Counted from the first letter of the stretch, positions 1 to 8,632 are shown. The stretch: 64,000 bases of DNA from Kaistella treverensis (GCF_900114045.1 NZ_FORQ01000002.1:434001-498000); one strand, 5' to 3'. The notes: generated from the sequence alone by a model not told the origin. Made by a program: numbers and translations.

Positions 1-661
1 CGTGGATGATTCCGCCGTTCATTTTGCTGGTTCCGAGCTCGCGATTGGTGAAAATTATGGGAACTTCAACAATTTTAAAACCTTTCTGATAGGCACGGAA
101 TTTCATTTCAATCTGGAAACCGTAGCCTTTCAGCTTTATGTTTTCCAAACCGATGTTTTCTAAAACCTTTCGGGAAAAACACACGAAACCTGCAGTGGTG
201 TCGTGAATCGGAATTCCAAGAATGGTCTGAACATATTTCGAGGCAAAATAAGAAAGCAGCACTCTTCCCATGGGCCAGTTGACCACGTTTACGCCTTTGG
301 AATAGCGAGAACCGATGCTCATGTCCGCTGTTTGACAGGCTAAAAATAATTTATTCAAATCCTGAGGATTGTGCGAAAAATCCGCATCCATTTCAAAAAT
401 ATAATCGTAATTATTTTCCAGCGCCCATTTAAAACCGTGAATATAAGCTTGCCCAAGACCGTCTTTTACTTTCCTTATGCTTAGAAAAAGATTTTTTGGG
501 TGCAAAAGCTGCATTTTTTTTACGGCCTCACCAGTGCCGTCGGGCGAGGAATCATCGACCACCAGAATATGGAAATCCTCCTGCAGCGCGAACACGGCAG
601 AGATAATACTTTCGATATTCTCAATCTCATTATACGTTGGTATGATGACGAGTTTCTTCAT
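1..661 (-). CDS. Polyprenol-phosphate mannose synthase (GT2), C-terminus beyond window
   Basis: This is a family 2 glycosyltransferase of the DPM1 type, which moves mannose (or another hexose) from a nucleotide sugar to a polyprenyl phosphate at the inner face of the membrane. The protein begins MKKLVIIPTYNE, followed by the nucleotide-binding motif VVDDSSPDGTGE and the metal-binding MDADFSHNP. A GSRYSKG motif follows, as in bacterial DPM1 homologues. The gene runs off the left edge, so about 220 N-terminal residues are seen and any C-terminal membrane part is missing. A TATCTTTG box 16 bases upstream of the ATG supports the start. The sugar specificity cannot be read from sequence. Confidence 0.85.
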   Translation of the reverse strand, partial: MKKLVIIPTYNEIENIESIISAVFALQEDFHILVVDDSSPDGTGEAVKKMQLLHPKNLFLSIRKVKDGLGQAYIHGFKWALENNYDYIFEMDADFSHNPQDLNKLFLACQTADMSIGSRYSKGVNVVNWPMGRVLLSYFASKYVQTILGIPIHDTTAGFVCFSRKVLENIGLENIKLKGYGFQIEMKFRAYQKGFKIVEVPIIFTNRELGTSKMNGGIIH

Positions 662-677
662 CCGGAAAATTAATGTG

Positions 678-685
678 CAAAGATA
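678..685 (-). promoter_or_regulatory. Promoter -7 box for the GT2 gene
   Basis: On the minus strand this reads TATCTTTG, matching the Bacteroidetes TAnnTTTG consensus, 16 bases before the GT2 start codon. No clear TTG -33 element is seen at the usual distance. Confidence 0.5.
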
Positions 686-754
686 AACTATTCCGCCGTT
701 ATTTTTTTAAATTCTAATTTAGCTAAATCCTCGGTTCAGCTGCTTAATTTTTGG

Positions 755-783
755 TTGAATTAGCCGTAATATTCTTATTTTTG
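755..783 (+). promoter_or_regulatory. Promoter for DUF4271-hemD
   Basis: TTG at 755-757 and TATTTTTG at 776-783 are 18 bases apart, a good fit to the Bacteroidetes sigma-A consensus. The box ends 14 bases before the TTG start of the next gene. Confidence 0.6.
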
Positions 784-797
784 CAAAAAGGTTTTTC

Positions 798-1439
798 TTG
801 GTTAGAATCGTACAGCAGAATGATTGGGTGACCTTTATTGTCACAGGCTGCATTTTGCTCTATACTTTCATGTTGCTTTACTTACAACGGGATTCTTCGG
901 TGCGGGTTTTCATATTGCAAAAATTTGCCGATTCTTCCAATAATTTTTTAAGCTGGTTAATTATCAGCGCAGTTTTTGTGCTGTCCTTCGCGACATTAAT
1001 TTCGCAAACCATTCCTATTGTACCGGCAAAAATCCGGGAATTGAATCTTTTCGGTTACGAGCTGAATAAGTTTGGTTTTACGCTGTGGGTTTTAATTCTG
1101 TTTTATTCGGTTAAAAGCGGTCTCGGTTATCTTTTTTTCGCCGGAACCGGTAGTCAGGAAAAATGGCCGTATTTTCAGTTTACCGCCTCGAAGTTTTATT
1201 TTGTTGCTTCTTTGGTTTTGCTCGTGGCGTGTATTTACCAATTTTACTTCAATGCAGATTTATCACTGCTTTACAATTATTATTTTTGGGGTTTTTTAGG
1301 TGTTTTTTTATTAAAAATACTGCTTTACCTCTTCTCTCCTCAATATATCCTGCCTATAAAATGGTATTATAAATTTTTGTATATTTGCACGCTCCAAATA
1401 GCGCCTGTCATTGCGCTTTGGAGAATATTATATTTTTAA
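798..1439 (+). CDS. DUF4271 family membrane protein
   Basis: A 213-residue integral membrane protein with about six hydrophobic segments, including residues 14-29, 54-73, 95-112 and 131-150. It resembles the DUF4271 family, which in Bacteroidetes commonly sits directly upstream of uroporphyrinogen-III synthase, as here (9-base gap to hemD). Its biochemical role is unknown. The start used is TTG at 798, because no ATG occurs before the first membrane segment and a strong promoter box ends at 783. A role linked to haem synthesis is only suggested by the neighbour. Confidence 0.75.
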   Translation: MVRIVQQNDWVTFIVTGCILLYTFMLLYLQRDSSVRVFILQKFADSSNNFLSWLIISAVFVLSFATLISQTIPIVPAKIRELNLFGYELNKFGFTLWVLILFYSVKSGLGYLFFAGTGSQEKWPYFQFTASKFYFVASLVLLVACIYQFYFNADLSLLYNYYFWGFLGVFLLKILLYLFSPQYILPIKWYYKFLYICTLQIAPVIALWRILYF

Positions 1440-1448
1440 CAAAATTTA

Positions 1449-2192
1449 ATGATGAAAATTAAATCTATCCTTGTTTCACAACCTGCTCCCAACGAGTCGT
1501 CGCCTTATCTTGAAATGGCAAAAAAGGAAAAAATCAAGATTGATTTTAGACAGTTCATTCATGTAGAAGGTGTAGATGCGAAAGAACTACGAGGTCAAAA
1601 AATTGACTTATCACACTTTACCGGCGTAATTTTTACCAGTAAAAATGCGATCGACCACTTTTTCCGTTTGGCGGAAGAAATGCGTTTCGCTGTGCCGGAT
1701 TCTATGCGCTATATCTGCCAGTCTGAAGCGATTGCGAATTACCTGCAGAAACATATCGTGTACCGAAAAAGAAAAATTTCTTTCGGTGAGAAAAACTTCT
1801 GCGATTTGGCACCACTTTTCAAAAAATTTCCATCGGAGAAATATATTTTACCTGCTTCGGACATTTTAGGTTCTGACATTCAGAAGGTTATGGATGCTTC
1901 CGGCGTGGAGTGGGTGAAAGCTACGATGTACAAAACCGTCAGCAGCGATTTAAGCGATATTAAAATCGATGATTACGACATGCTTGTGTTTTTTACGCGT
2001 CAGGGCATCAAATCTTTGGGTGAAAATTTCCCCGATTTTAAACAGAATGACACCAAGATCGCCGTTTTTGGAGCAACCACAGAACAGGCAGCAATAGATG
2101 CCGGTTTCCGCGTGGATGTTATGGCGCCAAGCAAGGAATCACCTTCTATGACCATGGCGATTGAAAAATACATTAGAAATTTGGAAAAATAA
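1449..2192 (+). CDS. hemD: Uroporphyrinogen-III synthase
   Basis: HemD closes and inverts ring D of hydroxymethylbilane to give uroporphyrinogen III in tetrapyrrole synthesis. The 247-residue protein has the loosely conserved two-lobed HemD layout: an N-terminal SILVSQPAP strand, GVIFTSKNAIDHFF near residue 60, and the second-lobe LVFFTRQGIKSL near residue 180. A late AVFGATTEQAA segment resembles the family's FxxGxxTAxAA motif. The length fits the family. The reading begins with two ATG codons in a row (1449 and 1452). Other haem genes are not adjacent. Confidence 0.85.
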   Translation: MMKIKSILVSQPAPNESSPYLEMAKKEKIKIDFRQFIHVEGVDAKELRGQKIDLSHFTGVIFTSKNAIDHFFRLAEEMRFAVPDSMRYICQSEAIANYLQKHIVYRKRKISFGEKNFCDLAPLFKKFPSEKYILPASDILGSDIQKVMDASGVEWVKATMYKTVSSDLSDIKIDDYDMLVFFTRQGIKSLGENFPDFKQNDTKIAVFGATTEQAAIDAGFRVDVMAPSKESPSMTMAIEKYIRNLEK

Positions 2193-2218
2193 TTTTCTGA
2201 AATTTTTGAAATAAAGTA

Positions 2219-2251
2219 AAAACCGCCTTTCCATGTAAAGCCGGTTTTTAT
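2219..2251 (+). terminator. Intrinsic terminator after hemD
   Basis: An inverted repeat pairs AAAACCG-CTTT with AAAG-CGGTTTT around a short loop, with one mismatch, ending in a T-run 20 bases before the next start codon. It should separate hemD from the peptidase gene. Confidence 0.6.
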
Positions 2252-2270
2252 CATTTAAAGACTATAATTA

Positions 2271-4367
2271 ATGAGCAATATAAATCAGGAAAAAAAGCCC
2301 GAAAAGCAGCCAAAAAATTCAGTGCCGAGGGCGAGGAAAGTTGACCATATTCTGGAAACGCACGGTGACAAAAGAAATGATCCGTATTTCTGGCTGAACG
2401 AAAGGGAAAACCCGGAAGTTTTGGCGTACCTGAAAGCAGAAAATTCCTACGCGGACGCGGTGATGAAAGATACCGAAGATTTTCAGCAACAACTTTTTGA
2501 TGAAATGAAAGCGCGTTACAAGGAAAACGACGAATCTTTGCCGTATTTTTTCAACGAATACTGGTACATCGTACGTTACGAGGAAGGCAAAGAACATCCG
2601 CTTTTCACCAGAAAACATTTGACTTTAGAAAATCCCGAAGAGTTGATTCTCGATGTAAATATTCTGGCCGAAAAGCACAAATTTTTTGAAGTTGGCAGCG
2701 TCGCGGTTTCACCTAATAATAAACTTGCGAGCTATTCTTCGGACAACATGGGACGCAGAATTTACGAGCTGAATTTTAAAAACCTGGAAAACGGCGAAAT
2801 TTTACAGGATCAAATTCCCAACACGACCGGAAAAGCGGTTTGGGCAAACGACAACGAGCATGTTTTCTACATCCGGAAAGATGAAAGTCTGCGCGCTTTT
2901 CAGGTTTATTTGCATCAACTTGGAACGGATTCTTCGCAGGATGTTTTGGTTTTCCACGAGAAAGATGAAACTTTTGACGTTAATGTTTACAAAACCAAAT
3001 CGCTGGAATATATTTTCATTGCGAGTTCCAGCACAATTTCTGATGAACAGCGTTTCATTCCGGCGAGCGATGTTTTGGCGGAATGGAAAATCATTCAACC
3101 AAGAATTGACGATCTGGAATACGCGGTGGAACATTATCAGGATGAATTTTATATCATCACTAATGCTGATGACGCTACGAATTTTAAACTCGTAAAAACA
3201 AAAGTTGCACAACCGGGAATTGAATTTTGGACAGATGTTATTCCGCACCGCGAAGATGTTTTGCTGGAAGGTTTTGAAATTTTTAATAAATATCTTGTTC
3301 TTGAAGAAAGAACTGAAGGTTTGCTGCAGCTGAAGATTATAAATTCTACCGACAATTCTGTCCATTTTTTACCTTTTTCCGATCCTACGTATACCGCTTA
3401 TATCGGTTTAAATCTGGAATTTGATACCGATAAACTTCGTTATGGCTACACTTCTTTGACGCAGCCAAGTTCAACTTTCGAATATGACATGAAGGAACGA
3501 ACCACAATTCTCCTGAAACAGCAGGAAGTTTTAGGTGGCGATTTTTCACCCGAAAATTATATTTCCGAAAGAATCTGGGCAAAAGCGCGCGACGGAAAAA
3601 AAGTGCCGATTTCGCTGGTTTTTCATAAAGATACTCCGAAATCTTCGGAAACACCTTTGTTGCTTTACGGTTACGGAAGTTACGGTCACACGGTGGACGC
3701 AAGCTTTTCAAACGTGCGGCTTTCGCTTTTAAACCGCGGTTTTATTTTTGCAATCGCGCATATTCGTGGTGGCGAATATTTGGGCCGCGAGTGGTATGAA
3801 GACGGAAAAATGCTGAATAAAAAGAACACTTTTTTCGATTTTATCGATGCGGCGAAACATTTGATTAAAGAAAATTACACCTTATCAAAACATTTGTATG
3901 CGATGGGCGGCAGCGCCGGCGGACTTTTGGTAGGGGCAGTGATGAACTACGAACCAGAACTTTTCAACGGAATTGTGGCGCAGGTTCCATTCGTGGACGT
4001 TGTTACCACGATGTTGGATGAAACTATTCCGCTGACAACGGGTGAATTTGATGAATGGGGAAATCCGAAAAAGAAAAAATACTACGAGTATATGAAATCG
4101 TATTCGCCGTACGATAATATTGAAGCGAAAAATTACCCGAATTTACTCATCACCACTGGTTTTCACGATTCTCAGGTGCAATATTGGGAACCCGCAAAAT
4201 GGACTGCGAAATTTCGGGATGTGAAAACTGACCAAAATCTGCTTATCTTTAAAACCGATTTAAGCTCCGGTCACGGCGGCGCCAGCGGGAGATTTGAATC
4301 TTTAAAGGAAGACGCGCTGGAATATGCTTTTTTAATGAAATTAGAGAATAAAATTGATGGAAAATAA
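2271..4367 (+). CDS. Oligopeptidase B-like S9 family serine peptidase
   Basis: A 698-residue prolyl-oligopeptidase-family enzyme, most like oligopeptidase B, which cleaves short peptides after basic residues. The N-terminal part (about 1-420) has the weakly conserved repeats of a beta-propeller, opening with the HGDKRNDPYFWL segment typical of the family. The C-terminal alpha/beta-hydrolase part holds the nucleophile in GGSAGG (Ser548), with Asp633 in GFHDSQV and His668 in SGHGG completing the triad. No signal peptide is seen, so a cytoplasmic location is likely. The next gene overlaps its end by 11 bases, which suggests co-transcription. Confidence 0.9.
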   Translation: MSNINQEKKPEKQPKNSVPRARKVDHILETHGDKRNDPYFWLNERENPEVLAYLKAENSYADAVMKDTEDFQQQLFDEMKARYKENDESLPYFFNEYWYIVRYEEGKEHPLFTRKHLTLENPEELILDVNILAEKHKFFEVGSVAVSPNNKLASYSSDNMGRRIYELNFKNLENGEILQDQIPNTTGKAVWANDNEHVFYIRKDESLRAFQVYLHQLGTDSSQDVLVFHEKDETFDVNVYKTKSLEYIFIASSSTISDEQRFIPASDVLAEWKIIQPRIDDLEYAVEHYQDEFYIITNADDATNFKLVKTKVAQPGIEFWTDVIPHREDVLLEGFEIFNKYLVLEERTEGLLQLKIINSTDNSVHFLPFSDPTYTAYIGLNLEFDTDKLRYGYTSLTQPSSTFEYDMKERTTILLKQQEVLGGDFSPENYISERIWAKARDGKKVPISLVFHKDTPKSSETPLLLYGYGSYGHTVDASFSNVRLSLLNRGFIFAIAHIRGGEYLGREWYEDGKMLNKKNTFFDFIDAAKHLIKENYTLSKHLYAMGGSAGGLLVGAVMNYEPELFNGIVAQVPFVDVVTTMLDETIPLTTGEFDEWGNPKKKKYYEYMKSYSPYDNIEAKNYPNLLITTGFHDSQVQYWEPAKWTAKFRDVKTDQNLLIFKTDLSSGHGGASGRFESLKEDALEYAFLMKLENKIDGK

Positions 4368-4710
4368 ATCAGAAAGCCAATTGTGGTCGGAAGTAGAAGA
4401 ATTTTTTGTAAAAACGTTTGATACCGAAAAGCACCCGCAGATCGATACGATTTTATTTTTGATTGGTGTGCAGGAACTGGGTAGCGGCCAGCAGAAATAT
4501 ACGAAAGATGATAAGTTGAACATCCTGCACATTGCGGTTTGTAGATTATTGGAGCCTTTTGGGTACTACAAATTTTCGCATTACGATGATGATGGTTATC
4601 CGCATTTTGATGAGGTAGATAAACTTCCAGAACTGAAGCCGAACGAACAACAGATTTTAATGAAAAAAGCGATCATTCAATATTTTATCGACGAAGAACT
4701 TATTAATTAA
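4357..4710 (+). CDS. Conserved small protein of unknown function
   Basis: A 117-residue soluble, acidic protein that I do not recognise as a characterised family. Visible features are the segment IDTILFLIGVQELG, a middle part mentioning FSHYDDDGYPHFDEVD, and a helical C-terminus. ATG at 4357 is preferred over the TTG directly before it. It overlaps the oligopeptidase stop by 11 bases and is followed by a strong terminator, so it is the last gene of that unit. Similar short ORFs exist in flavobacteria to my knowledge, but no function can be given. Confidence 0.7.
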   Translation: MENKSESQLWSEVEEFFVKTFDTEKHPQIDTILFLIGVQELGSGQQKYTKDDKLNILHIAVCRLLEPFGYYKFSHYDDDGYPHFDEVDKLPELKPNEQQILMKKAIIQYFIDEELIN

Positions 4711-4743
4711 AAAAAGGCCGAAAAGAAATTTTCGGCCTTTTTT
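4711..4743. terminator. Bidirectional terminator between convergent genes
   Basis: A near-perfect hairpin, AAAAAGGCCGAAAA / TTTTCGGCCTTTTT with a 4-base loop, lies between two convergent genes and has A- and T-runs on both sides, so it can serve both strands. Confidence 0.85.
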
Positions 4744-4769
4744 AGGCAAATTTTTTAAAAATGCCTGAA

Positions 4770-5267
4770 CTAACTTTTTGGATTTTCCAAGATGTTTTCC
4801 AGTTGCTGCAGACTTTTCAGCACGCGCTCTTCAAACCCGAGTTTCATTAAAGTTTTCATTTCCTCTTCAGAACCGAAATGAATATTGATGGTCAGCTTCA
4901 TGCCTTCTTCCACACCGGTAAAACCCACAAGCCAGTTGGAAGTGGGGATCAGCGGATTAATTTCTCCGTGTTCATCGGCCATAAAATCTGTAAAATCAAA
5001 ACTTCTTCCGCTGTTGATTTCATGAAATTTAAATCCGGCAAATTGGGTTTGATTTTCCGGATTCGTCATTTTATACTTCCAGAAGCCGTTTGGTGCAAAA
5101 TTCATTTCCACAGTTTCTGCTTTCCACGGCGCTGGCGCCCACCAGCGTTCCAGCAAAGTTGCTTCGGTGAAATGCGACCAAACTTCGGTTGCCTGGACAT
5201 TTAAAATTTTCATAATATACACCGTGGCTGCCTGTTCGTCGGTATTGAAGATGACTTTTGCTTTCAT
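4770..5267 (-). CDS. SRPBCC (AHSA1-type) domain protein
   Basis: A 165-residue protein of the START-like SRPBCC superfamily, the group often annotated as activator of Hsp90 ATPase homologue 1-like. The diagnostic early segment is VWSHFTEATLLERWWAPAPW, followed by the FKFHEI and WLVGFTGVEEGMKLTINI strands and a C-terminal helix ending LENILENP. These proteins bind hydrophobic ligands in a deep pocket; the ligand here is unknown. ATG at 5267 is chosen over an upstream GTG because the GTG overlaps a TAAATTTG promoter box (minus strand, 5282-5289). The gene is transcribed alone. Confidence 0.75.
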   Translation of the reverse strand: MKAKVIFNTDEQAATVYIMKILNVQATEVWSHFTEATLLERWWAPAPWKAETVEMNFAPNGFWKYKMTNPENQTQFAGFKFHEINSGRSFDFTDFMADEHGEINPLIPTSNWLVGFTGVEEGMKLTINIHFGSEEEMKTLMKLGFEERVLKSLQQLENILENPKS

Positions 5268-5334
5268 TTTTCTTGTTTTCACAAATTTAGCTATTATTTA
5301 CCAGACGGTTTTTGCGTGATTTATTAAATTAAAA

Positions 5335-5352
5335 TTAACTATAATTAGTTAA
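5335..5352. repeat. Inverted repeat upstream of the histidine kinase
   Basis: TTAACTA and TAGTTAA are perfect inverted arms with a 4-base spacer. A second inverted repeat with related half-sites lies at 5411-5431. These may be operator sites for the two-component system; that is inference. Confidence 0.4.
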
Positions 5353-5410
5353 ATAAAAGATTTTTAAGAAAATAAGCACAATATAACGGCTAAAAATTTG
5401 TTATAACAGT

Positions 5411-5431
5411 GTTAAAATCATTAATTTTAAC
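5411..5431. repeat. Second inverted repeat before the histidine kinase
   Basis: GTTAAAAT and ATTTTAAC are perfect 8-base inverted arms with a 5-base spacer, ending 22 bases before the kinase start. The half-sites share GTTAA with the repeat at 5335-5352. Confidence 0.4.
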
Positions 5432-5452
5432 AATTCATATTTAAAATTTCTG

Positions 5453-7000
5453 ATGAACAATAAGTTTATACCATTTATCTCTGTCCTGATGACGATTTCC
5501 ATGATCGTCTTTGTTACGCTTCAGCTTTATTGGTTGAAGGAACTTTACGGCGCTTTGAATCAGGATTTTAGCAATAAAGTTTATTCCTCTATGGAATCTT
5601 CTGCGTTGAAGATTTCACAGCTTGAAAATGAAAAATACCTGAACCAGGATTTTAAAAATTTCGGAAAAAGCGTTGTTGACAGCAGCAATAAACCAACGCA
5701 AACTTACATTCAGCAAAATTCCGATGCCGGAAACCGCGAAACTGTAATTTTCCAGAAAAGCATCGTTGAAAACCAAAATTTTCCGATTTCTCAGAAAGGT
5801 GACAGTTTAAAACTGACAAATCTCTACACCGATGAGGGGATTCTTCAGATTAAAAAATCGCCAAACACCACCGAACCGCTGACGGCACAAATGAGCAAAG
5901 ACATTAATAATAATACGTATGCGCTGCGCCAGTTTGTAAAATTAAGCGCCTCCAGCTTGCCGATAGAAAAAAGAGTTGATGTAAAAACGCTGGATTCGGT
6001 GTTGTCCAATGAACTGAAATTAAGCGGTTTAAGCACGAAATTCGGGTTTGCAGTTATCGACCGCACAAATAAAATGACAAAAGTGGTGAATCCGACTTTT
6101 TTGGAGGAAAAAGATAAAAATAATTACACTTATCCGCTTTTTACCGACAGCAAAGACCGGCCGCTTTACACGCTGGCGCTGGTTTTCCCGCGCAAAGATT
6201 ATTCTTTGGCGAAAAATAATTTGCCTATGCTGCTCGGAACTTTTATGTCCTTGCTTACGATTTTGGGAATTTATATTATTTCCATTAATTATATGATGCG
6301 TCAGAAAAAAATTGCGGAAGTGAAAACCGATTTCATCAACAATATGTCGCACGAATTTAAAACTCCTTTAGCGACGATTTCGGTGGCGACAGATTCTTTG
6401 GCAAATGATAAAATTGCAACGAATCCGGAGAAAGTAAAATATTATTCCGGTTTGATCAAGCAGGAGAATCTACGAATGAAAAAGCAGGTGGAAAATGTGC
6501 TGAATATGTCTAAACTAGAGCGGAATGAGGTTAAATTATTTTTAAAGGAAACCGACGTGCGAAGTCTCATAAAAGAGATTACAGAATCTTTCGGCCTCAT
6601 CGTTGCAAATCGCGATGGTACGCTGACTCAGGAGTTTAACACCGAAAAATATGTCTTTAAGATTGATGAATTTCACATTTCTAATGCGCTTGTAAACCTG
6701 CTGGATAACGCCAATAAATATTCGCCCGAAGCACCGGAAATAAAAGTAAGCACCCGGAATGAAGGAAACTGGTACATCATTGAAATCGCTGACAAAGGGA
6801 TCGGAATGGAAACCGACAATAAATCCAGGATTTTCGAGAAATTTTTCCGCGAAGAAACGGGTAATATTCACAATGTAAAAGGTCAGGGTCTTGGATTATC
6901 TTATGTGAAGAAAATCATTGAACTCCATAAAGGCGTTGTATTGGTGGAATCTCAAAAAGGTCTTGGAAGCAAGTTCACCATCAAATTACCGATGGTTTAA
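5453..7000 (+). CDS. Sensor histidine kinase
   Basis: A 515-residue membrane-bound histidine kinase. Residues 7-29 and about 262-283 are membrane segments flanking a periplasmic sensor domain of some 230 residues that I cannot assign to a known fold. The dimerisation domain carries the phospho-acceptor His300 in NMSHEFKTPLATIS. The ATPase domain follows, with the N-box LLDNANKYSPEAP, G1 box ADKGIGM and G2 box GQGLGLSYVKKI. It is followed after 49 bases by its likely partner response regulator. The signal sensed is unknown. Inverted repeats upstream may reflect autoregulation. Confidence 0.9.
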   Translation: MNNKFIPFISVLMTISMIVFVTLQLYWLKELYGALNQDFSNKVYSSMESSALKISQLENEKYLNQDFKNFGKSVVDSSNKPTQTYIQQNSDAGNRETVIFQKSIVENQNFPISQKGDSLKLTNLYTDEGILQIKKSPNTTEPLTAQMSKDINNNTYALRQFVKLSASSLPIEKRVDVKTLDSVLSNELKLSGLSTKFGFAVIDRTNKMTKVVNPTFLEEKDKNNYTYPLFTDSKDRPLYTLALVFPRKDYSLAKNNLPMLLGTFMSLLTILGIYIISINYMMRQKKIAEVKTDFINNMSHEFKTPLATISVATDSLANDKIATNPEKVKYYSGLIKQENLRMKKQVENVLNMSKLERNEVKLFLKETDVRSLIKEITESFGLIVANRDGTLTQEFNTEKYVFKIDEFHISNALVNLLDNANKYSPEAPEIKVSTRNEGNWYIIEIADKGIGMETDNKSRIFEKFFREETGNIHNVKGQGLGLSYVKKIIELHKGVVLVESQKGLGSKFTIKLPMV

Positions 7001-7049
7001 AAAAAATAAAAAAGTAGGTGAAAGCCGTATAACATTAAACAAATAAATT

Positions 7050-7736
7050 ATGAGCAACAGAATCTTATTAGTAGAAGACGACCAAAGTTTTGGTGCGGTT
7101 TTGAAGGATTATTTATCCATTAATAATTTCGAGGTTACCCTTGCAACGGACGGTGAACAGGGCTTGAAAGAATTTACGGAAAACGAGTTTGATATCTGTA
7201 TTTTCGATGTGATGATGCCGAAAAAAGATGGTTTCAGTTTGGCGGAAGACGTAAAGCGCATTGATAAAAATATTCCCATAATTTTCCTCACCGCGCGGAA
7301 TATGCGCGAAGATATCCTGAAAGGTTACCAGCTGGGCGCCGACGATTATATTACAAAACCTTTCGATACCGAACTGCTTCTTTACAAAATAAAAGCGATT
7401 TTGCAGCGCAGCGCGACATTGGAAAATGATGAGCAGGAACAGTTTAAAATCAGCAATATATTTTTCGATTCGATGTTGAGACAATTGCGTGTTGGTGAAA
7501 ATGAATACAAGCTTTCGCCAAAAGAAAACGAACTGCTGAAACTGCTTTGCCAGCACCGCAATGATTTTATGCCGCGAGATTTGGCTTTGAGAAAAATCTG
7601 GAAAAAAGAAAATTATTTCACCGCGAGAAGTATGGATGTTTACATCGCGAAGCTGAGAAAACTGCTGAAAGACGATGACGGTTTGGAAATCATCAATGTT
7701 CACGGTGAAGGTTTCCGTCTTTTGGTGAAAAATTAG
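7050..7736 (+). CDS. OmpR-family response regulator
   Basis: A 228-residue response regulator with a receiver domain (residues 1-120) and a C-terminal winged-helix DNA-binding domain. The phosphorylation site is Asp53 in FDVMMPKKDGF, with the acidic pocket in VEDD near residue 10 and the conserved lysine in ITKPFD. The effector domain has the OmpR/PhoB pattern, including LSPKENELLKLL and the wing segment INVHGEGFRLLV. It follows the histidine kinase and almost surely is its partner. The TAG stop lies inside the first unit of the repeat cluster that starts at 7727. Confidence 0.92.
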   Translation: MSNRILLVEDDQSFGAVLKDYLSINNFEVTLATDGEQGLKEFTENEFDICIFDVMMPKKDGFSLAEDVKRIDKNIPIIFLTARNMREDILKGYQLGADDYITKPFDTELLLYKIKAILQRSATLENDEQEQFKISNIFFDSMLRQLRVGENEYKLSPKENELLKLLCQHRNDFMPRDLALRKIWKKENYFTARSMDVYIAKLRKLLKDDDGLEIINVHGEGFRLLVKN

Positions 7737-8047
7737 GCCAAATAGCCGGTAATTTTTTGTTTTGAAATTCCGGCAGTTTTTAGCAATTGCCAAAACTGAA
7801 AAATTCGGTGTTTTAGCGGCAAATTTTTTTGATTTAAATAAAATTAGCGATTTGCTAAAACAGGAAAATTTGCTCTTTTACTAGGTAATTTTTTTGATTT
7901 AAATAAATGCACTTTTTAGTGTTGTGCTAAATTGAAAAAATTAGCCATTAAAGCAGGTAATTTTTTTAGTTTTATTTAAAGCCAGTTTTCAGCGTGTTCC
8001 AAAATAGAAAAATTTGCCGTTAAAGCAGGTAATTTTTAATAATTAAA
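7727..8047 (+). repeat. Degenerate tandem repeat, five units of 65-73 bp
   Basis: Units begin with GAAAAATT-like sequence at about 7727, 7798, 7863, 7934 and 8007. Each continues into an AGC-GGTAATTTTTT-like core and an AT-rich tail often reading GATTTAAAT. Units 4 and 5 share the exact 18-base core TTAAAGCAGGTAATTTTT at 7948-7965 and 8020-8037. This fills the gap between the response regulator and the SPOR gene; no ORF or RNA gene is seen in it. The same family recurs at 53583-53775, and single related copies lie at 47821-47856 and near 39014 and 46582. Confidence 0.75.
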
Positions 8048-8090
8048 AAAATAAGAGCCACTTTCAAAAAAAGTGGCTCTTATTATATAT
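8048..8090. terminator. Strong bidirectional terminator
   Basis: AATAAGAGCCACTTT and AAAGTGGCTCTTATT form a 15-base perfect stem with a short A-rich loop. It ends transcription of the minus-strand SPOR gene and any readthrough from the repeat region. Confidence 0.8.
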
Positions 8091-8104
8091 GGTGTATTGT
8101 GAAA

Positions 8105-8632
8105 TTATTTTGCTTCCACACAGAAAACGCGGTATTGTATCGGCAGTGCGCTCGGGAATTGCTGTTTGATTCGGGCGAGATCCGCCGCCGCACTTTTTTT
8201 GGTAAAATAACTACCGGCCATTACTTTATAGTTTGGTCTTAGCGAGGCATCGATTTCAACTTTCATATTCGGGAAACGTCTGCGGAAAAACATACCGACT
8301 TCGCGCGCTTCTTCATTACTTTTTACCACCGCCAACTGAATTTTGTAACCCATAATTCTTGGGTTTCTACGGCAGATTTCGGCATCGGTAAGTTCGCGTT
8401 CCGGTACGGCGATTTTCGGTTCTGAGGTTCTGCCCTCATTATTTCCGGAAAATGTAGTGCTAGGTGTGGCACATTTATCTTCGATATTGGCAAGCAGGTC
8501 GTTCACGTTCTGGTCCATCACAATGGTAAGTGGCGTACCGTTGATGGTGTCGTTTTTTATAACTTGCTGTGCGGTAAAGAAATTAACCGAAAAAAGGGAA
8601 AACAGGGCAAATATCTTAAAATAGTTTTTCAT
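8105..8632 (-). CDS. Secreted SPOR-domain protein
   Basis: A 175-residue exported protein. An N-terminal signal peptide (MKNYFKIFALFSLFSVNFFTAQ) is followed by a low-complexity linker and a C-terminal SPOR-like domain. That domain contains YKIQLAVVKSNEEAREVGMFFRRRFP and YKVMAGSYFTKKSAAADL, matching the two halves of the SPOR fold that binds denuded septal peptidoglycan. ATG at 8632 is used, not the upstream GTG at 8650, because it gives a clean signal peptide and a TAAATTTG box (8648-8655, minus strand) lies 15 bases before it. A cell-envelope role is likely. Confidence 0.75.
   Translation of the reverse strand: MKNYFKIFALFSLFSVNFFTAQQVIKNDTINGTPLTIVMDQNVNDLLANIEDKCATPSTTFSGNNEGRTSEPKIAVPERELTDAEICRRNPRIMGYKIQLAVVKSNEEAREVGMFFRRRFPNMKVEIDASLRPNYKVMAGSYFTKKSAAADLARIKQQFPSALPIQYRVFCVEAK

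Noticed and set aside
2802-3365. 187-residue ORF opposite oligopeptidase B
   Set aside because: It is an antisense shadow without motifs; the oligopeptidase frame has catalytic residues and full length.
7113-7793. 226-residue ORF opposite the response regulator
   Set aside because: It is an antisense shadow of the receiver and DNA-binding domains; composition is Phe/Gln-rich and it has no recognisable domain.
7727-8047. Possible CRISPR array
   Set aside because: Units are degenerate along their whole length, the conserved core is AT-rich and only 18 bases, there are no distinct unique spacers, and no cas genes are nearby.
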